A stretch of 35,937 nt of DNA from an alpha proteobacterium SCGC AAA536-K22 (GTDB taxonomy: Bacteria > Pseudomonadota > Alphaproteobacteria > Puniceispirillales > Marisalimonadaceae), in NCBI GenBank assembly GCA_000421325.1, contig ATWQ01000018.1, forward strand, positions 1 to 35,937, read 5' to 3'. Position numbers and translations under genes: made by a program. The notes under the pieces were generated by a model that did not search any database, was not told the DNA's origin, and saw only the letters and a program-made list of their open reading frames with translations. Position 1 is the first letter of the stretch; every line of letters starts with the position of its first letter. Below, in pieces: positions 15,968 through 24,367 of this stretch.

Positions 15968-16669
15968 TTAAATGGTTTTATTTGTAAATAGTCCGTAACC
16001 ACCATCTCTTACTGTTCTTATAGGATCTAAACTTTTATCTGAAGCAGTCTTTAGTGCTTTTCTTAATCTACTCATATGAACATCTACTGTTCTTTCTTCA
16101 ACATAAACACCATGCCCCCAAACCAAATCTAATAATTTACCTCTAGAGAAAATATGTCCTGGTCTTTCCATTAACAAAGTAAGTAATTTAAATTCTTTAG
16201 GTCCAAGTTTTATTTTTTTATCAAAATAAGTAACTGTCATTTCATTTAAGGAAATCTTTAAATTTTCATGTTCAAGAATATTATTAATTAAAGCGGGTCT
16301 AGAACGTCTTAGAAGGGCATTAACCCTTGATATAAGCTCTTTCGGTGAAAAAGGTTTAGAAATATAATCATCTGCCCCAGTGTCTAATCCTAGTGATTTA
16401 TCTGAATCATCACTTCTTGCACTAAGAATAATTATAGGTAATTGCTTAGTTTCAGATCTTGACCTTAAGGTTCTACATAAATCAATACCAGACATGGTAG
16501 GCATCATCCAGTCTAAAATAACTAAATCTGGGGAATGATCCTCAATCAGCTGTAATGCATTTTTACCGTCTCTTGCTTTGATTGTTCGAAATCCTGATGT
16601 TTCAAGATTATATGACATTAACTCTAACTGGTTAGGTTCATCATCAGCAATTAAAATATTTGTTTTCAT
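15968..16669 (-). CDS. phoB: PhoB, phosphate regulon response regulator
   Basis: 233-residue OmpR/PhoB-class regulator. The receiver domain (about 1-125) has the acidic pair Asp9/Asp10, phosphoacceptor Asp53 in LDWMMP, and the conserved Lys in ISKPFS. The C-terminal winged helix (about 130-230) carries RTVDVHMSRLRKAL. When phosphorylated by PhoR it binds Pho boxes, of which two are visible upstream of pstS. Last gene of the phoR-pstSCAB-phoU-phoB series, 11 bases after phoU. Being in the operon it activates gives positive autoregulation. Confidence 0.96.
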   Translation of the reverse strand: MKTNILIADDEPNQLELMSYNLETSGFRTIKARDGKNALQLIEDHSPDLVILDWMMPTMSGIDLCRTLRSRSETKQLPIIILSARSDDSDKSLGLDTGADDYISKPFSPKELISRVNALLRRSRPALINNILEHENLKISLNEMTVTYFDKKIKLGPKEFKLLTLLMERPGHIFSRGKLLDLVWGHGVYVEERTVDVHMSRLRKALKTASDKSLDPIRTVRDGGYGLFTNKTI

Positions 16670-16680
16670 TTAATTTTCCT

Positions 16681-17388
16681 CTACTCAGGTATTATAAGGC
16701 TACTTTCGTCAGCCTTTGGTCTTTCATCTGACAAGACTTTGCCATTCACTAAAAAATAAACTTGTTCTGCAATATCAGTTACATAATCTGCAACCCTCTC
16801 TATATTTTTAGCTATAAAAAGAAGGTGTGCTCCTGTGGGTGCTAATTTTTTATTTCTTTGCATTGATGCAACAATTTCTAAATAATATTGTGTATGCATT
16901 TTATCAATTTTTACATCTGAATTTCTAACTTTAACAGCTAATTTATCATCCTCATTTGTATATGACTCTATTACATCTTCTATCATTGTAAGTGTTTTTT
17001 GTCCCATTTTACCTATATTAACACCCGGCAAATCAGAGTAATTTAATTCAATCAATAATTTTGTTCTATTAGAAATATTTCTTGAATAATCACCAATCCT
17101 TTCGAAAATTGTTGCAATTTTAAGGGCAACAATAACTCTTCTTAAATCAGCAGCCTGAGGAGCTCTTAAGGCAATTATTTCAAAACCTAATTTTTGAACT
17201 TTATCATCTAATTCATCTAAAATTATATCCGCATTAATAACCTTTTCTATTTCATCTATATCTTGTGTCCCAAAATTATTTATGCAATTTTCGAAGTTAT
17301 TTAAAGCTCCGTTCCCAAGCTTAAGAAGGTTGTCATTTAGTTTTTTTAAATCATCATCAAAAGATGATAAAATATGTTTATTTTCCAT
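16681..17388 (-). CDS. phoU: PhoU, phosphate signalling regulator
   Basis: 235-residue all-helical protein with two tandem PhoU domains (about 10-100 and 115-210), including the metal-binding-type ERIGDYSRNI segment near residues 96-105 and its second-repeat counterpart NIERVADYVTDIAE near 190-203. PhoU couples the Pst transporter to PhoR and restrains PhoR kinase activity when phosphate is plentiful. It lies 8 bases after pstB and 11 bases before phoB. Size and both repeats are standard. Because this PhoR lacks membrane anchors, PhoU may be the main link between it and the PstB/transporter complex (inference). Confidence 0.95.
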   Translation of the reverse strand: MENKHILSSFDDDLKKLNDNLLKLGNGALNNFENCINNFGTQDIDEIEKVINADIILDELDDKVQKLGFEIIALRAPQAADLRRVIVALKIATIFERIGDYSRNISNRTKLLIELNYSDLPGVNIGKMGQKTLTMIEDVIESYTNEDDKLAVKVRNSDVKIDKMHTQYYLEIVASMQRNKKLAPTGAHLLFIAKNIERVADYVTDIAEQVYFLVNGKVLSDERPKADESSLIIPE

Positions 17389-17396
17389 TTTTACTC

Positions 17397-18215
17397 CTAA
17401 CCGATTTTCCCAGAAATATATGCCTCTGTTTGATTATGTTGAGGTCTTGTAAATATCTCTTTTGTTTTACCAACTTCAATTAACTTACCTAGATGAAAAT
17501 AGGCTGTCCTTTTAGAAACTCTTGCTGCTTGTTGCATTGAATGTGTTACAATAACTATAGAGTATTCATTTCCAAGTTCATGAATTAATTCTTCAATTTT
17601 TGCAGTAGCAATTGGGTCAAGAGCAGAACATGGTTCATCCATTAAAATAACCTCTGGACTTACAGCAATTGCTCGTGCAATACAAAGCCTTTGCTGTTGA
17701 CCTCCTGAAAGACCTGTACCTGGACTTGATAACCTATCACTTACTTCCTGCCATAATCCAGCTCTTTTAAGAGATTCTTCAACAATATTATCTAAATGTT
17801 CTTTATTTTCAGACAAACCGTGGATTCTAGGTCCATAAGCGACATTGTCGTAAATAGATTTTGGAAATGGATTAGGTTTCTGAAACACCATACCAATACG
17901 AGCTCTTAATGGAACAACATCAATTTTTTTGTCATATATATTTTCTTCATCAATTGTTATTTCACCTTGAATAATACATGAAACAATGGTGTCGTTCATT
18001 CTATTAAAACAACGAAGAAAAGTTGATTTTCCGCAACCAGAAGGGCCAATAAATGAAATGACTTCTTTGCTGCCAATATCTATTGTGACATTGTCAATGG
18101 CTTTGTTTTCGCCATAAAAAACATTAACGTTTCTAGCTTTTAACCTGGCATTTTTTGAGAAGACATCGCCTACTGTCAATTCAAGAGATTTTAAATCATT
18201 TTTTTTACTATTCAT
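17397..18215 (-). CDS. pstB: PstB, phosphate ABC transporter ATPase
   Basis: 272-residue ATP-binding subunit powering high-affinity phosphate import. Walker [10 protein letters not shown] is at 57-65, the Q-loop FQKPNPFP near 111-118, the ABC signature LSGGQQQR at 169-176, and Walker B VILMDEP at 189-195. QKPNPFP and DEPCSALDP are marks of PstB among ABC proteins. The gene lies 12 bases after pstA and 8 before phoU. No anomalies. Confidence 0.97.
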   Translation of the reverse strand: MNSKKNDLKSLELTVGDVFSKNARLKARNVNVFYGENKAIDNVTIDIGSKEVISFIGPSGCGKSTFLRCFNRMNDTIVSCIIQGEITIDEENIYDKKIDVVPLRARIGMVFQKPNPFPKSIYDNVAYGPRIHGLSENKEHLDNIVEESLKRAGLWQEVSDRLSSPGTGLSGGQQQRLCIARAIAVSPEVILMDEPCSALDPIATAKIEELIHELGNEYSIVIVTHSMQQAARVSKRTAYFHLGKLIEVGKTKEIFTRPQHNQTEAYISGKIG

Positions 18216-18227
18216 AAATCATCTCCA

Positions 18228-19523
18228 TTACCAACGCCTTTCTAATTTTTTTCTTAAGTATACTGCCAAAGCATTCATGGCAATCAAAAATCCTAATAAT
18301 ACAATTATGGCTGCACTTGTTTTTTGTATAAACATTCTCTCAGCAAAATCAGCCCACATAAATATTTGAACAGGTAAAACAGTTCCAGGATCTACAACGC
18401 TGTTTGGTATATCAACAATAAAGGCTACCATTCCTATCATTAATAATGGAGCTGTTTCTCCAAGTGCCTGAGCCATACCAATAATAGTACCTGTTAACAT
18501 TCCTGGCATAGCTAAAGGAATAACATGATGAAAAATTACTTGAAGTTTAGACGCTCCTATTCCATATGCAGCATCTCTAACTGAAGGCGGAACCGCTCTT
18601 ATCGCTGCTCTGGAGGAAATTATTATTGTTGGCAAAGTCATTAATGCTAACACCATACCTCCAACCAAAGGTATTGATCTTGGCATTCCAAAAATACTAA
18701 TAAAAATTGCCAGTCCCATGATCCCAAAAACTACAGACGGAACAGCGGCTAAGTTATTAATGTTAACTTCTATTATCTCTGTGATTTTATTTTTTTTAGC
18801 AATTTCTTCTAGGTAAACAGCTGTTGCAATACCTAATGGAAATGCAATAAGTAAACAGACAGACAGTGTTAGAATTGATCCAAAAAAAGCACCTTTAATA
18901 CCAGCCATTTCAGGATTTCCAGAAGCACTGCCTTGTAGAATATAATCACTAAATTCATAAGAAATACGATTTTCTTCGGATAATTTATCAACATATGCAA
19001 TTACATTATCACTAATGCGTCTTTCAGATTCTGGTGTGTCACGATTAATATAACCCCTTAAAAAGCTATCAATATCATCATCAAGAGCAAACTTTACTTT
19101 TGTTACTGTTCCAAATAAAGAAGGATCATTCTTAACAAGCTTTGCAATTCTTATGTCTTTACCAGAAGAAACAATTTTTCTAGCCTCTTTCTTTGCTTTT
19201 CTACCTTGGGGATTAATTATAGAAAATAAAGATTCATTAACTGTTTTGCTTGCTTCACCTTCATAAAGAGAAGTATCTGAAAGATCTTCTTTTGGATCTA
19301 TTCTTTCTCGATCAAACTTAATATCGAGCGTTACGTAGTATTGAAAGAAACCAGGGTAACCTTTTGTAAATATTGAAAAAAACATGAAAAACAAAAAACA
19401 AGTTGCCATGCCAATAGCTATACGGCCATAAAGTCTAAGTCTACTATCTTTAGCTCTACGTTTTTTTATTGAACTCTTTACAATTTCAGTAGCTTCAATG
19501 GGATTAATAAACTTTTTAGTCAT
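18228..19523 (-). CDS. pstA: PstA, phosphate ABC transporter permease
   Basis: 431-residue inner-membrane permease half, longer than the roughly 290-residue enterobacterial PstA. One transmembrane segment (about 32-54) precedes a polar, probably periplasmic insert of about 150 residues (55-205), and the conserved permease core follows. The cytoplasmic EAA-type loop contacting PstB runs about 308-341 (AVPPSVRDAAYGIGAS). Such long PstA proteins are common in alphaproteobacteria. The ATG overlaps the pstC stop by 8 bases, implying coupled, equal synthesis of the two halves. Confidence 0.95.
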   Translation of the reverse strand: MTKKFINPIEATEIVKSSIKKRRAKDSRLRLYGRIAIGMATCFLFFMFFSIFTKGYPGFFQYYVTLDIKFDRERIDPKEDLSDTSLYEGEASKTVNESLFSIINPQGRKAKKEARKIVSSGKDIRIAKLVKNDPSLFGTVTKVKFALDDDIDSFLRGYINRDTPESERRISDNVIAYVDKLSEENRISYEFSDYILQGSASGNPEMAGIKGAFFGSILTLSVCLLIAFPLGIATAVYLEEIAKKNKITEIIEVNINNLAAVPSVVFGIMGLAIFISIFGMPRSIPLVGGMVLALMTLPTIIISSRAAIRAVPPSVRDAAYGIGASKLQVIFHHVIPLAMPGMLTGTIIGMAQALGETAPLLMIGMVAFIVDIPNSVVDPGTVLPVQIFMWADFAERMFIQKTSAAIIVLLGFLIAMNALAVYLRKKLERRW

Positions 19524-20904
19524 ATTGTTCTCTATATTTTTTTACTACATGCAAAGCATAAAAGTTCATACATAATGTAATTATAATCAAAGTTAATGCT
19601 AATGCAAAAGCAGACAGTGTTTTTGCAGATTCAAACTCCTGATCACCAACTAAGATTGTTACTATTTGAGAAGTAACAGTTGTAACAGCTTCAAGAGGAT
19701 TAGCTGTAAGGTTTGCGGCTAATCCTGCAGCCATAACAACAATCATAGTTTCGCCTACTGCTCGTGAAACAGCTAGAATTATACTCGCTACTACACCGGG
19801 CAAGGCCGCGGGCAATACAATCTTAAGTACAGTTTCATTTTTAGTTGAACCAAGGCCATAACCTGCATCTCTAAGAGATTGAGGAACAGCATTTATCACG
19901 TCATCTGAAAGAGATGAAACGAATGGTATAATCATTATACCCATTACCAATCCAGCCGCTAAAGCTGACTCAGAAGCAACGTCCAATCCTAAAATTGAAC
20001 CCGACGATCTTAAAAAGGGAGCGACAGTTAGAGCCGCAAAGAAACCATAAACAACAGTAGGGACACCAGCTAGAATTTCTAACAGTGGCTTAAAAAAGGC
20101 CCTTTCTTTAGATGAAGCATATTCTGAAAGATAGATGGCACTAAATAAACCAACAGGAACTGCAACACATAAAGCAATAAATGAAATTAAGAAAGTACCT
20201 GCAAAAAGAGGAATAGCACCATATTGAGAAAGGCCTTGTTGGCCTGAGCCTGCTCTTTCGGCTCCTTCAAACTGTGGATTCCACACAGTCCCAAATAAAA
20301 ATTCATCAATTGGAATAAGTGCAAAAAAACGAACTGATTCAAATACAATGGAAAAAATAATTGCAATTGTAGTAAAAATGGCAATTACAGAGCTTGCAGC
20401 TAGTAATGTCATTATTATTTTTTCAACTGCATTCCTTGATCTAAAGTTTTCATTAATTTTTAAAAAACCATAATAACCTGACACTAAAGAAGTTAATAAA
20501 CATAGAGATACAATTATAATATTAGATGTTTGAACCCATGACTTCCAAACTTCTGCAGCATTTGTCACCCACTGTGGAGGAGTGCCGAAGATCAAACCTT
20601 CTACAGAATTATTAATTTGGGCAAGAGCTATTAAAAAATTATAATTTTTTGCATTAGTTACTTCATCAGGAATATATGATTTAATCATATTCGAAAATAA
20701 GAAATCATCTCCAATAGTCATCAAGAAATAAATTCCTAAAGAAGGAAGCAGAGAAGCTAGCAATGCATATAAGCCATAATAATGAGGAAGAGAATGAAGA
20801 CTATTTTTATGTACAAGCTTTAATTTTTTGGCTTCTTTAAGACCTAAAAAAAAGAAAATAAAAGAAATTAGAAGGATTACAATTAATAAATAAAAATTGA
20901 ACAT
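19516..20904 (-). CDS. pstC: PstC, phosphate ABC transporter permease
   Basis: 462-residue permease half. The N-terminal 150 or so residues form an extension with three hydrophobic segments (about 1-20, 43-63, 127-148), seen in alphaproteobacterial PstC; the core holds FGTVWNPQF (204-212) and the EAA-type loop at about 336-370 (INAVPQSLRDAGYGLGS). A strong AGGAGG (20914-20909) precedes the ATG and directly follows the U-tract of the hairpin between pstS and pstC, so transcripts that pass the hairpin are efficiently translated. Overlaps pstA by 8 bases. Confidence 0.95.
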   Translation of the reverse strand: MFNFYLLIVILLISFIFFFLGLKEAKKLKLVHKNSLHSLPHYYGLYALLASLLPSLGIYFLMTIGDDFLFSNMIKSYIPDEVTNAKNYNFLIALAQINNSVEGLIFGTPPQWVTNAAEVWKSWVQTSNIIIVSLCLLTSLVSGYYGFLKINENFRSRNAVEKIIMTLLAASSVIAIFTTIAIIFSIVFESVRFFALIPIDEFLFGTVWNPQFEGAERAGSGQQGLSQYGAIPLFAGTFLISFIALCVAVPVGLFSAIYLSEYASSKERAFFKPLLEILAGVPTVVYGFFAALTVAPFLRSSGSILGLDVASESALAAGLVMGIMIIPFVSSLSDDVINAVPQSLRDAGYGLGSTKNETVLKIVLPAALPGVVASIILAVSRAVGETMIVVMAAGLAANLTANPLEAVTTVTSQIVTILVGDQEFESAKTLSAFALALTLIIITLCMNFYALHVVKKYREQYD

Positions 20905-20914
20905 TGCACCTCCT

Positions 20915-20944
20915 AAAAAAAGGGCTAACTCATAGAGTTAGCCC
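20915..20944 (-). terminator. Intrinsic terminator/attenuator between pstS and pstC
   Basis: GGGCTAACT (20922-20930) pairs perfectly with AGTTAGCCC (20936-20944) around a 5-base loop whose ends can also pair. Read on the minus strand it is followed by seven U's (complement of 20915-20921). It stands 15 bases after the pstS stop and just before the pstC Shine-Dalgarno, so it should end most pstS transcripts and let a fraction through to pstCAB-phoU-phoB. Confidence 0.88.
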
Positions 20945-20958
20945 AGTATTAGTAGTTA

Positions 20959-22023
20959 TTATTTTAAATCAGCTGCAGTTAATACAGGTAAACTACTCAT
21001 AGCAGATTTATATTTTGCTCTTTCTGACGCAGGCATTGGTATCATACCAGCGTCTGATAAAGCTCCATCATCACCCCAATGCTTAGTCCATTCAGCCATG
21101 TATTCATTCATACCAGGAACTACACCAATGTGCTGATGCTTTACATAGTAATATAAAGCTCTAGAAACAGAGTAATTATTACCAGCTATGTTTTCAAATG
21201 TAGGAGCTGTTTTACTAATTACTGCACCTTGCAATGTATCTGTGTTTTGATCTAAATATGAAAAACCAAAAATACCATAAGAGGATGTATCTTCGTTAAG
21301 CTTTTGAACAATTAAATTATCTTGTTCACCAGCTTCAATAAACACACCATCTGTTCTCATAGCACGGCATTTTTTCCCTTTTTTGTCACCTCTTGCCGCA
21401 GATGCAGCTTTAGCAATTTTCTCTTTTCCACAATAACCTTTTTGGTTTACCATTTCAGCATAACTTGCTCTAGTACCAGATGTTGTTGGCGGACCATATA
21501 CACGTATTTCAATGTCTGGTAAACTTGCATCAATGTCTGACCATTTCTTAAATGGATTATCGATCCAATCGTTACAGTTATAACTTCGACCTGAACCCTC
21601 ATAACAAGCTGGGATCTTTGCAGTTAGAGCCATACCTAAATGAGCTTTAGAAATATTTAATGGAGCACCTTTTTTTGAGTTAGCTACAACAATTCCGTCG
21701 TAACCGACTTTAATTTCAGTTAATTTAACACCATTCTTTTCACAATATGCTAATTCTTTAGTTTTCATTCTTGAAGAAGCATTTCCAATATCAATAAATT
21801 TAGTACCAACACCGTCACAAACACCTTTTTTACCGACTGAAGAACCACCTGATTCAACAACTGGTGTTTTAAAATTTGGATTTTTACCTAATTGCTCAGC
21901 AATGATTCTCGCAAATGGCAAAACGGTAGAAGATCCAGCTAAACTGAGAGTGTCTCTAGCTTGCGCTGCACTTGAAATAATTAGACCAGAAATAATACCA
22001 GCCATAATTAAAGTTTTTTTCAT
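20959..22023 (-). CDS. pstS: PstS, periplasmic phosphate-binding protein
   Basis: 354 residues with a clear signal peptide: KK at 3-4, a hydrophobic core, and a likely cleavage after AQA at about 20-22. The mature protein begins with the phosphate-binding LAGSSTVLPFARI segment, then ESGGSSVGKK near 58-67 and TSGTRASY near 178-185, all phosphate-ligand loops of the family. It delivers phosphate to PstCA. GGAG precedes the ATG. The gene is led by two Pho boxes and followed by a strong hairpin, so it is probably the most highly expressed gene of the regulon. Confidence 0.96.
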   Translation of the reverse strand: MKKTLIMAGIISGLIISSAAQARDTLSLAGSSTVLPFARIIAEQLGKNPNFKTPVVESGGSSVGKKGVCDGVGTKFIDIGNASSRMKTKELAYCEKNGVKLTEIKVGYDGIVVANSKKGAPLNISKAHLGMALTAKIPACYEGSGRSYNCNDWIDNPFKKWSDIDASLPDIEIRVYGPPTTSGTRASYAEMVNQKGYCGKEKIAKAASAARGDKKGKKCRAMRTDGVFIEAGEQDNLIVQKLNEDTSSYGIFGFSYLDQNTDTLQGAVISKTAPTFENIAGNNYSVSRALYYYVKHQHIGVVPGMNEYMAEWTKHWGDDGALSDAGMIPMPASERAKYKSAMSSLPVLTAADLK

Positions 22024-22091
22024 TTATAACTCCATAATTAAGGTTAAAGTTTAATTAAATTAATAAACCTTTATTATTCAGATAAGTTACT

Positions 22092-22124
22092 CTTATATTT
22101 CAAAAATATTACATTTTTATTACA
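22092..22124 (-). promoter_or_regulatory. pstS promoter: Pho box 1 plus -10 element
   Basis: On the minus strand TGTAAT-AAAAA-TGTAAT (22124-22108) is a perfect pair of Pho half-sites with the 11-bp period bound by PhoB. Ten bases downstream lies TATAAG (22097-22092), a good -10. The Pho box thus takes the place of the -35, the standard PhoB class II layout. Expected leader to the pstS ATG is about 60 bases. Confidence 0.82.
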
Positions 22125-22190
22125 AAATATATCAAATATGAGAAAGTAATTAGTTTATCTAATGTGATTAAATATAAATTAGCCTTTAAT

Positions 22191-22207
22191 ATTACAAATT
22201 TATTACA
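22191..22207 (-). promoter_or_regulatory. Pho box 2 upstream of pstS
   Basis: A second TGTAAT-AAATT-TGTAAT pair on the minus strand, again with an 11-bp period, lies 83 bp upstream of box 1 and just after the phoR stop. It may bind a second PhoB dimer acting at the same promoter or drive a second start. Confidence 0.68.
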
Positions 22208-22221
22208 TAAATAGTTTTTGT

Positions 22222-23262
22222 TTAGTTATTTGTAAGAGGAAAATTTATTGAAAATGTAGTTTTATCATTGATTATGCTTGAGACATTCATAGTTGCTCTA
22301 TGTTTAATCAAAATGTGTTTTACAATAGCCAGACCTAGTCCAGTTCCACCAAGTTCTCTAGACCTTGCTTTATCTACTCGAAAAAATCTTTCAGTTAATC
22401 TATCTAAATATTTTTCAGGAATACCTTCACCTTTATTAATTACGCTTATCACAACTTCTTCTTGGATATGTTGTTCTATTCTTACAACTACATCAGTACT
22501 TTCAAAACTATATTTAATTGCGTTTTCAAGTAAATTTACAAAAACCTGGTTTATTTCGTCAATATCACCAATAACAAAGCAAGGATCATTAACATTCTGT
22601 CTTAAATCTTCAAAAATCAAATTGTGATTTTTACTCAGTCCTCTTTCTTTAATTGAGGAAATCACATATTGAATAGGATTAATAATAGAAATACTTGTAT
22701 TTGGAGTAATATGTTCTTCTGTTTCTACTTTTGACAAAGACAAGATATCATCAATTAATCTGTTCATTCTTTTAGCTTCTTCATCCATGATATTAAGAAA
22801 CTTTTTCTGAATTTTTTCGTCCTTTACATCTCCATTTAACAAAGTTTCAATAAAACCTACTAAACTAGTAAGCGGAGATCTTAATTCATGACTTACATTA
22901 GCCACAAAATCTCTCCTAACCTTTTCCAAATTTCTCTGAAGTGTCATGTCTAAAAGAAGAATTGAGAAAAGGTCTTCATCAATTTTTTTTACTTTGAGTA
23001 CAAGAGACCTTTTTAATACGTCCTCTGTTTGGAAACTAAATTGATCACTGAAAATACCATCATTATTATTTTTATTTAGATCTTTTAATTCATCAATAGG
23101 TACAAAATTACATATATTTTTACCTTTTAAGTTATCTCCAAGGTATTGTTTTGCAAGGTTATTATATAATAAAATAGAACCAAAACTATCACACATAACT
23201 AAGCCATCTTCTAAAAGTTGGCTTAAATTGTTTATGTTATTTGGGATGGATTTTTTGGACAT
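22222..23262 (-). CDS. phoR: PhoR-like sensor histidine kinase without visible membrane segments
   Basis: About 346 residues from ATG 23262 (a TTG at 23280 would add six). It begins directly with a PAS-like domain (about 10-105), then the dimerisation/phosphoacceptor domain with His125 in NVSHELRSPL, and a catalytic ATPase domain with the N box (VNLLENAIKYS), G1 (NKGEGIP), F box (RFFRVD) and G2 (GGTGLGLAIVKH). It should phosphorylate PhoB when phosphate is low. Usual PhoR proteins have one or two N-terminal transmembrane helices; no hydrophobic stretch of that size exists here, so it appears cytosolic. Naming follows its position at the head of the pst-phoB series and domain order. No clear Shine-Dalgarno at either start. 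Confidence 0.87.
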   Translation of the reverse strand: MSKKSIPNNINNLSQLLEDGLVMCDSFGSILLYNNLAKQYLGDNLKGKNICNFVPIDELKDLNKNNNDGIFSDQFSFQTEDVLKRSLVLKVKKIDEDLFSILLLDMTLQRNLEKVRRDFVANVSHELRSPLTSLVGFIETLLNGDVKDEKIQKKFLNIMDEEAKRMNRLIDDILSLSKVETEEHITPNTSISIINPIQYVISSIKERGLSKNHNLIFEDLRQNVNDPCFVIGDIDEINQVFVNLLENAIKYSFESTDVVVRIEQHIQEEVVISVINKGEGIPEKYLDRLTERFFRVDKARSRELGGTGLGLAIVKHILIKHRATMNVSSIINDKTTFSINFPLTNN

Positions 23263-23290
23263 GAGTTTATAGAATTTCAAAAATAATTAT

Positions 23291-23324
23291 TTGTGTAATA
23301 AATATACAATAATTTTGCTGTTAT
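23291..23324. promoter_or_regulatory. Candidate operator between phoR and the gap-arsJ pair
   Basis: The 103-base divergent gap holds an imperfect inverted repeat, TTGTGTA-ATAAA-TATACAA (23291-23309, 6 of 7 paired). The same bases read as a degraded Pho box on the plus strand: TGTAAT (23294-23299) and TACAAT 11 bp later, with a further TGTTAT at 23319-23324 out of phase. Which reading is correct, if either, cannot be told. Confidence 0.3.
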
Positions 23325-23365
23325 TTAAAATAAATATGTCAGATAATTTTTGAAAAGGTTAAAAT

Positions 23366-24364
23366 ATGACCAAAATAGCTATAAATGGTATAGGAAGAAT
23401 AGGTAAGTTAGTTTTAAAATTACTTATCTCAAAAGATTATAAAGTAATATATTTAAATGAACTTAATGGAAACCCTTCTTCTCTATTACACAGTCTAGAG
23501 TTTGATAGTATTCATGGTAAATGGAACGCTAGCTTTAAATTAGATAATGAAAAAATTTCAATTAACAAAAAAAATATTCAATCAACCTTCTCAAAAAATA
23601 TTGAAAACTTAGATCTAAACAACATTGATATTTTAATCGATTGCACTGGGGCACATAATAACTCGTCAGATTTAAAAAAATATTTTGACAAAGGTGTAAA
23701 GAAAGTTGTTGTCTCAGCGCCTGTAAACGAGGAAAACATTGCAAATATAGCTTATGGTGTAAATCAAAACACATATAACCCAAATAAGCATAATATAATT
23801 ACAGCAGCAAGTTGTACTACCAACTGCATAGCCCCTATCATTAAAGTAATACACGAAAATATAGGCATAGTTCACGGCTCTATAACAACAATTCATAATT
23901 TAACAAATAGCCAAACATTAGTTGATATCCCTCAAAATAATCTTAGGAGGGCCAGGTCTGCAGTAAATAACTTAATTCCAACAACTACTGGATCTGCCAA
24001 GGCTATTTCACTAATTTACCCTGAACTAAAAGGTAAGTTAAATGGCCACGCTGTAAGAGTACCTCTATTAAACGCGTCCCTAACTGATTGCGTCTTTGAA
24101 ATGAAACGTCCTGTTAATGAAGACGAGGTCAATACTATGCTTAAAAACTCAAGTGAAAATGAACTTAAAGGTATTCTTGGATATGAAGATCGTCCATTAG
24201 TATCAACTGACTTTGTTAATGACCCAAGGAGTTCAATAATAGATGCCCTGTCAACAATGGTAATAAACAAAACTCAATTAAAATTATATGCTTGGTATGA
24301 TAATGAATGGGGTTATGCTAACCGATTAGTTGATATTGTTGGAATGGTAAGTAAAACTATTTAA
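23366..24364 (+). CDS. gap: Glyceraldehyde-3-phosphate dehydrogenase, ArsJ-associated type
   Basis: 332 residues with the Rossmann motif INGIGRIG (6-13), catalytic Cys150 in SCTTNC and His177. In the ArsJ pathway GAPDH uses arsenate in place of phosphate to make unstable 1-arseno-3-phosphoglycerate, which ArsJ exports. Signs that it belongs to this branch rather than to central glycolysis are the arsJ gene 3 bases downstream, the LEFDSIHGKW segment (44-53) and the absence of pgk or tkt nearby. AAAAGG precedes the ATG. It diverges from phoR, so the two promoters share a 103-base gap. A glycolytic or gluconeogenic role as well is not excluded. Confidence 0.9.
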   Translation: MTKIAINGIGRIGKLVLKLLISKDYKVIYLNELNGNPSSLLHSLEFDSIHGKWNASFKLDNEKISINKKNIQSTFSKNIENLDLNNIDILIDCTGAHNNSSDLKKYFDKGVKKVVVSAPVNEENIANIAYGVNQNTYNPNKHNIITAASCTTNCIAPIIKVIHENIGIVHGSITTIHNLTNSQTLVDIPQNNLRRARSAVNNLIPTTTGSAKAISLIYPELKGKLNGHAVRVPLLNASLTDCVFEMKRPVNEDEVNTMLKNSSENELKGILGYEDRPLVSTDFVNDPRSSIIDALSTMVINKTQLKLYAWYDNEWGYANRLVDIVGMVSKTI

Positions 24365-24367
24365 AAA

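Noticed and set aside
23366-24364. Ordinary glycolytic GAPDH
   Set aside because: Possible in chemistry, but the 3-base link to arsJ and lack of pgk or other glycolytic genes favour the arsenate role.
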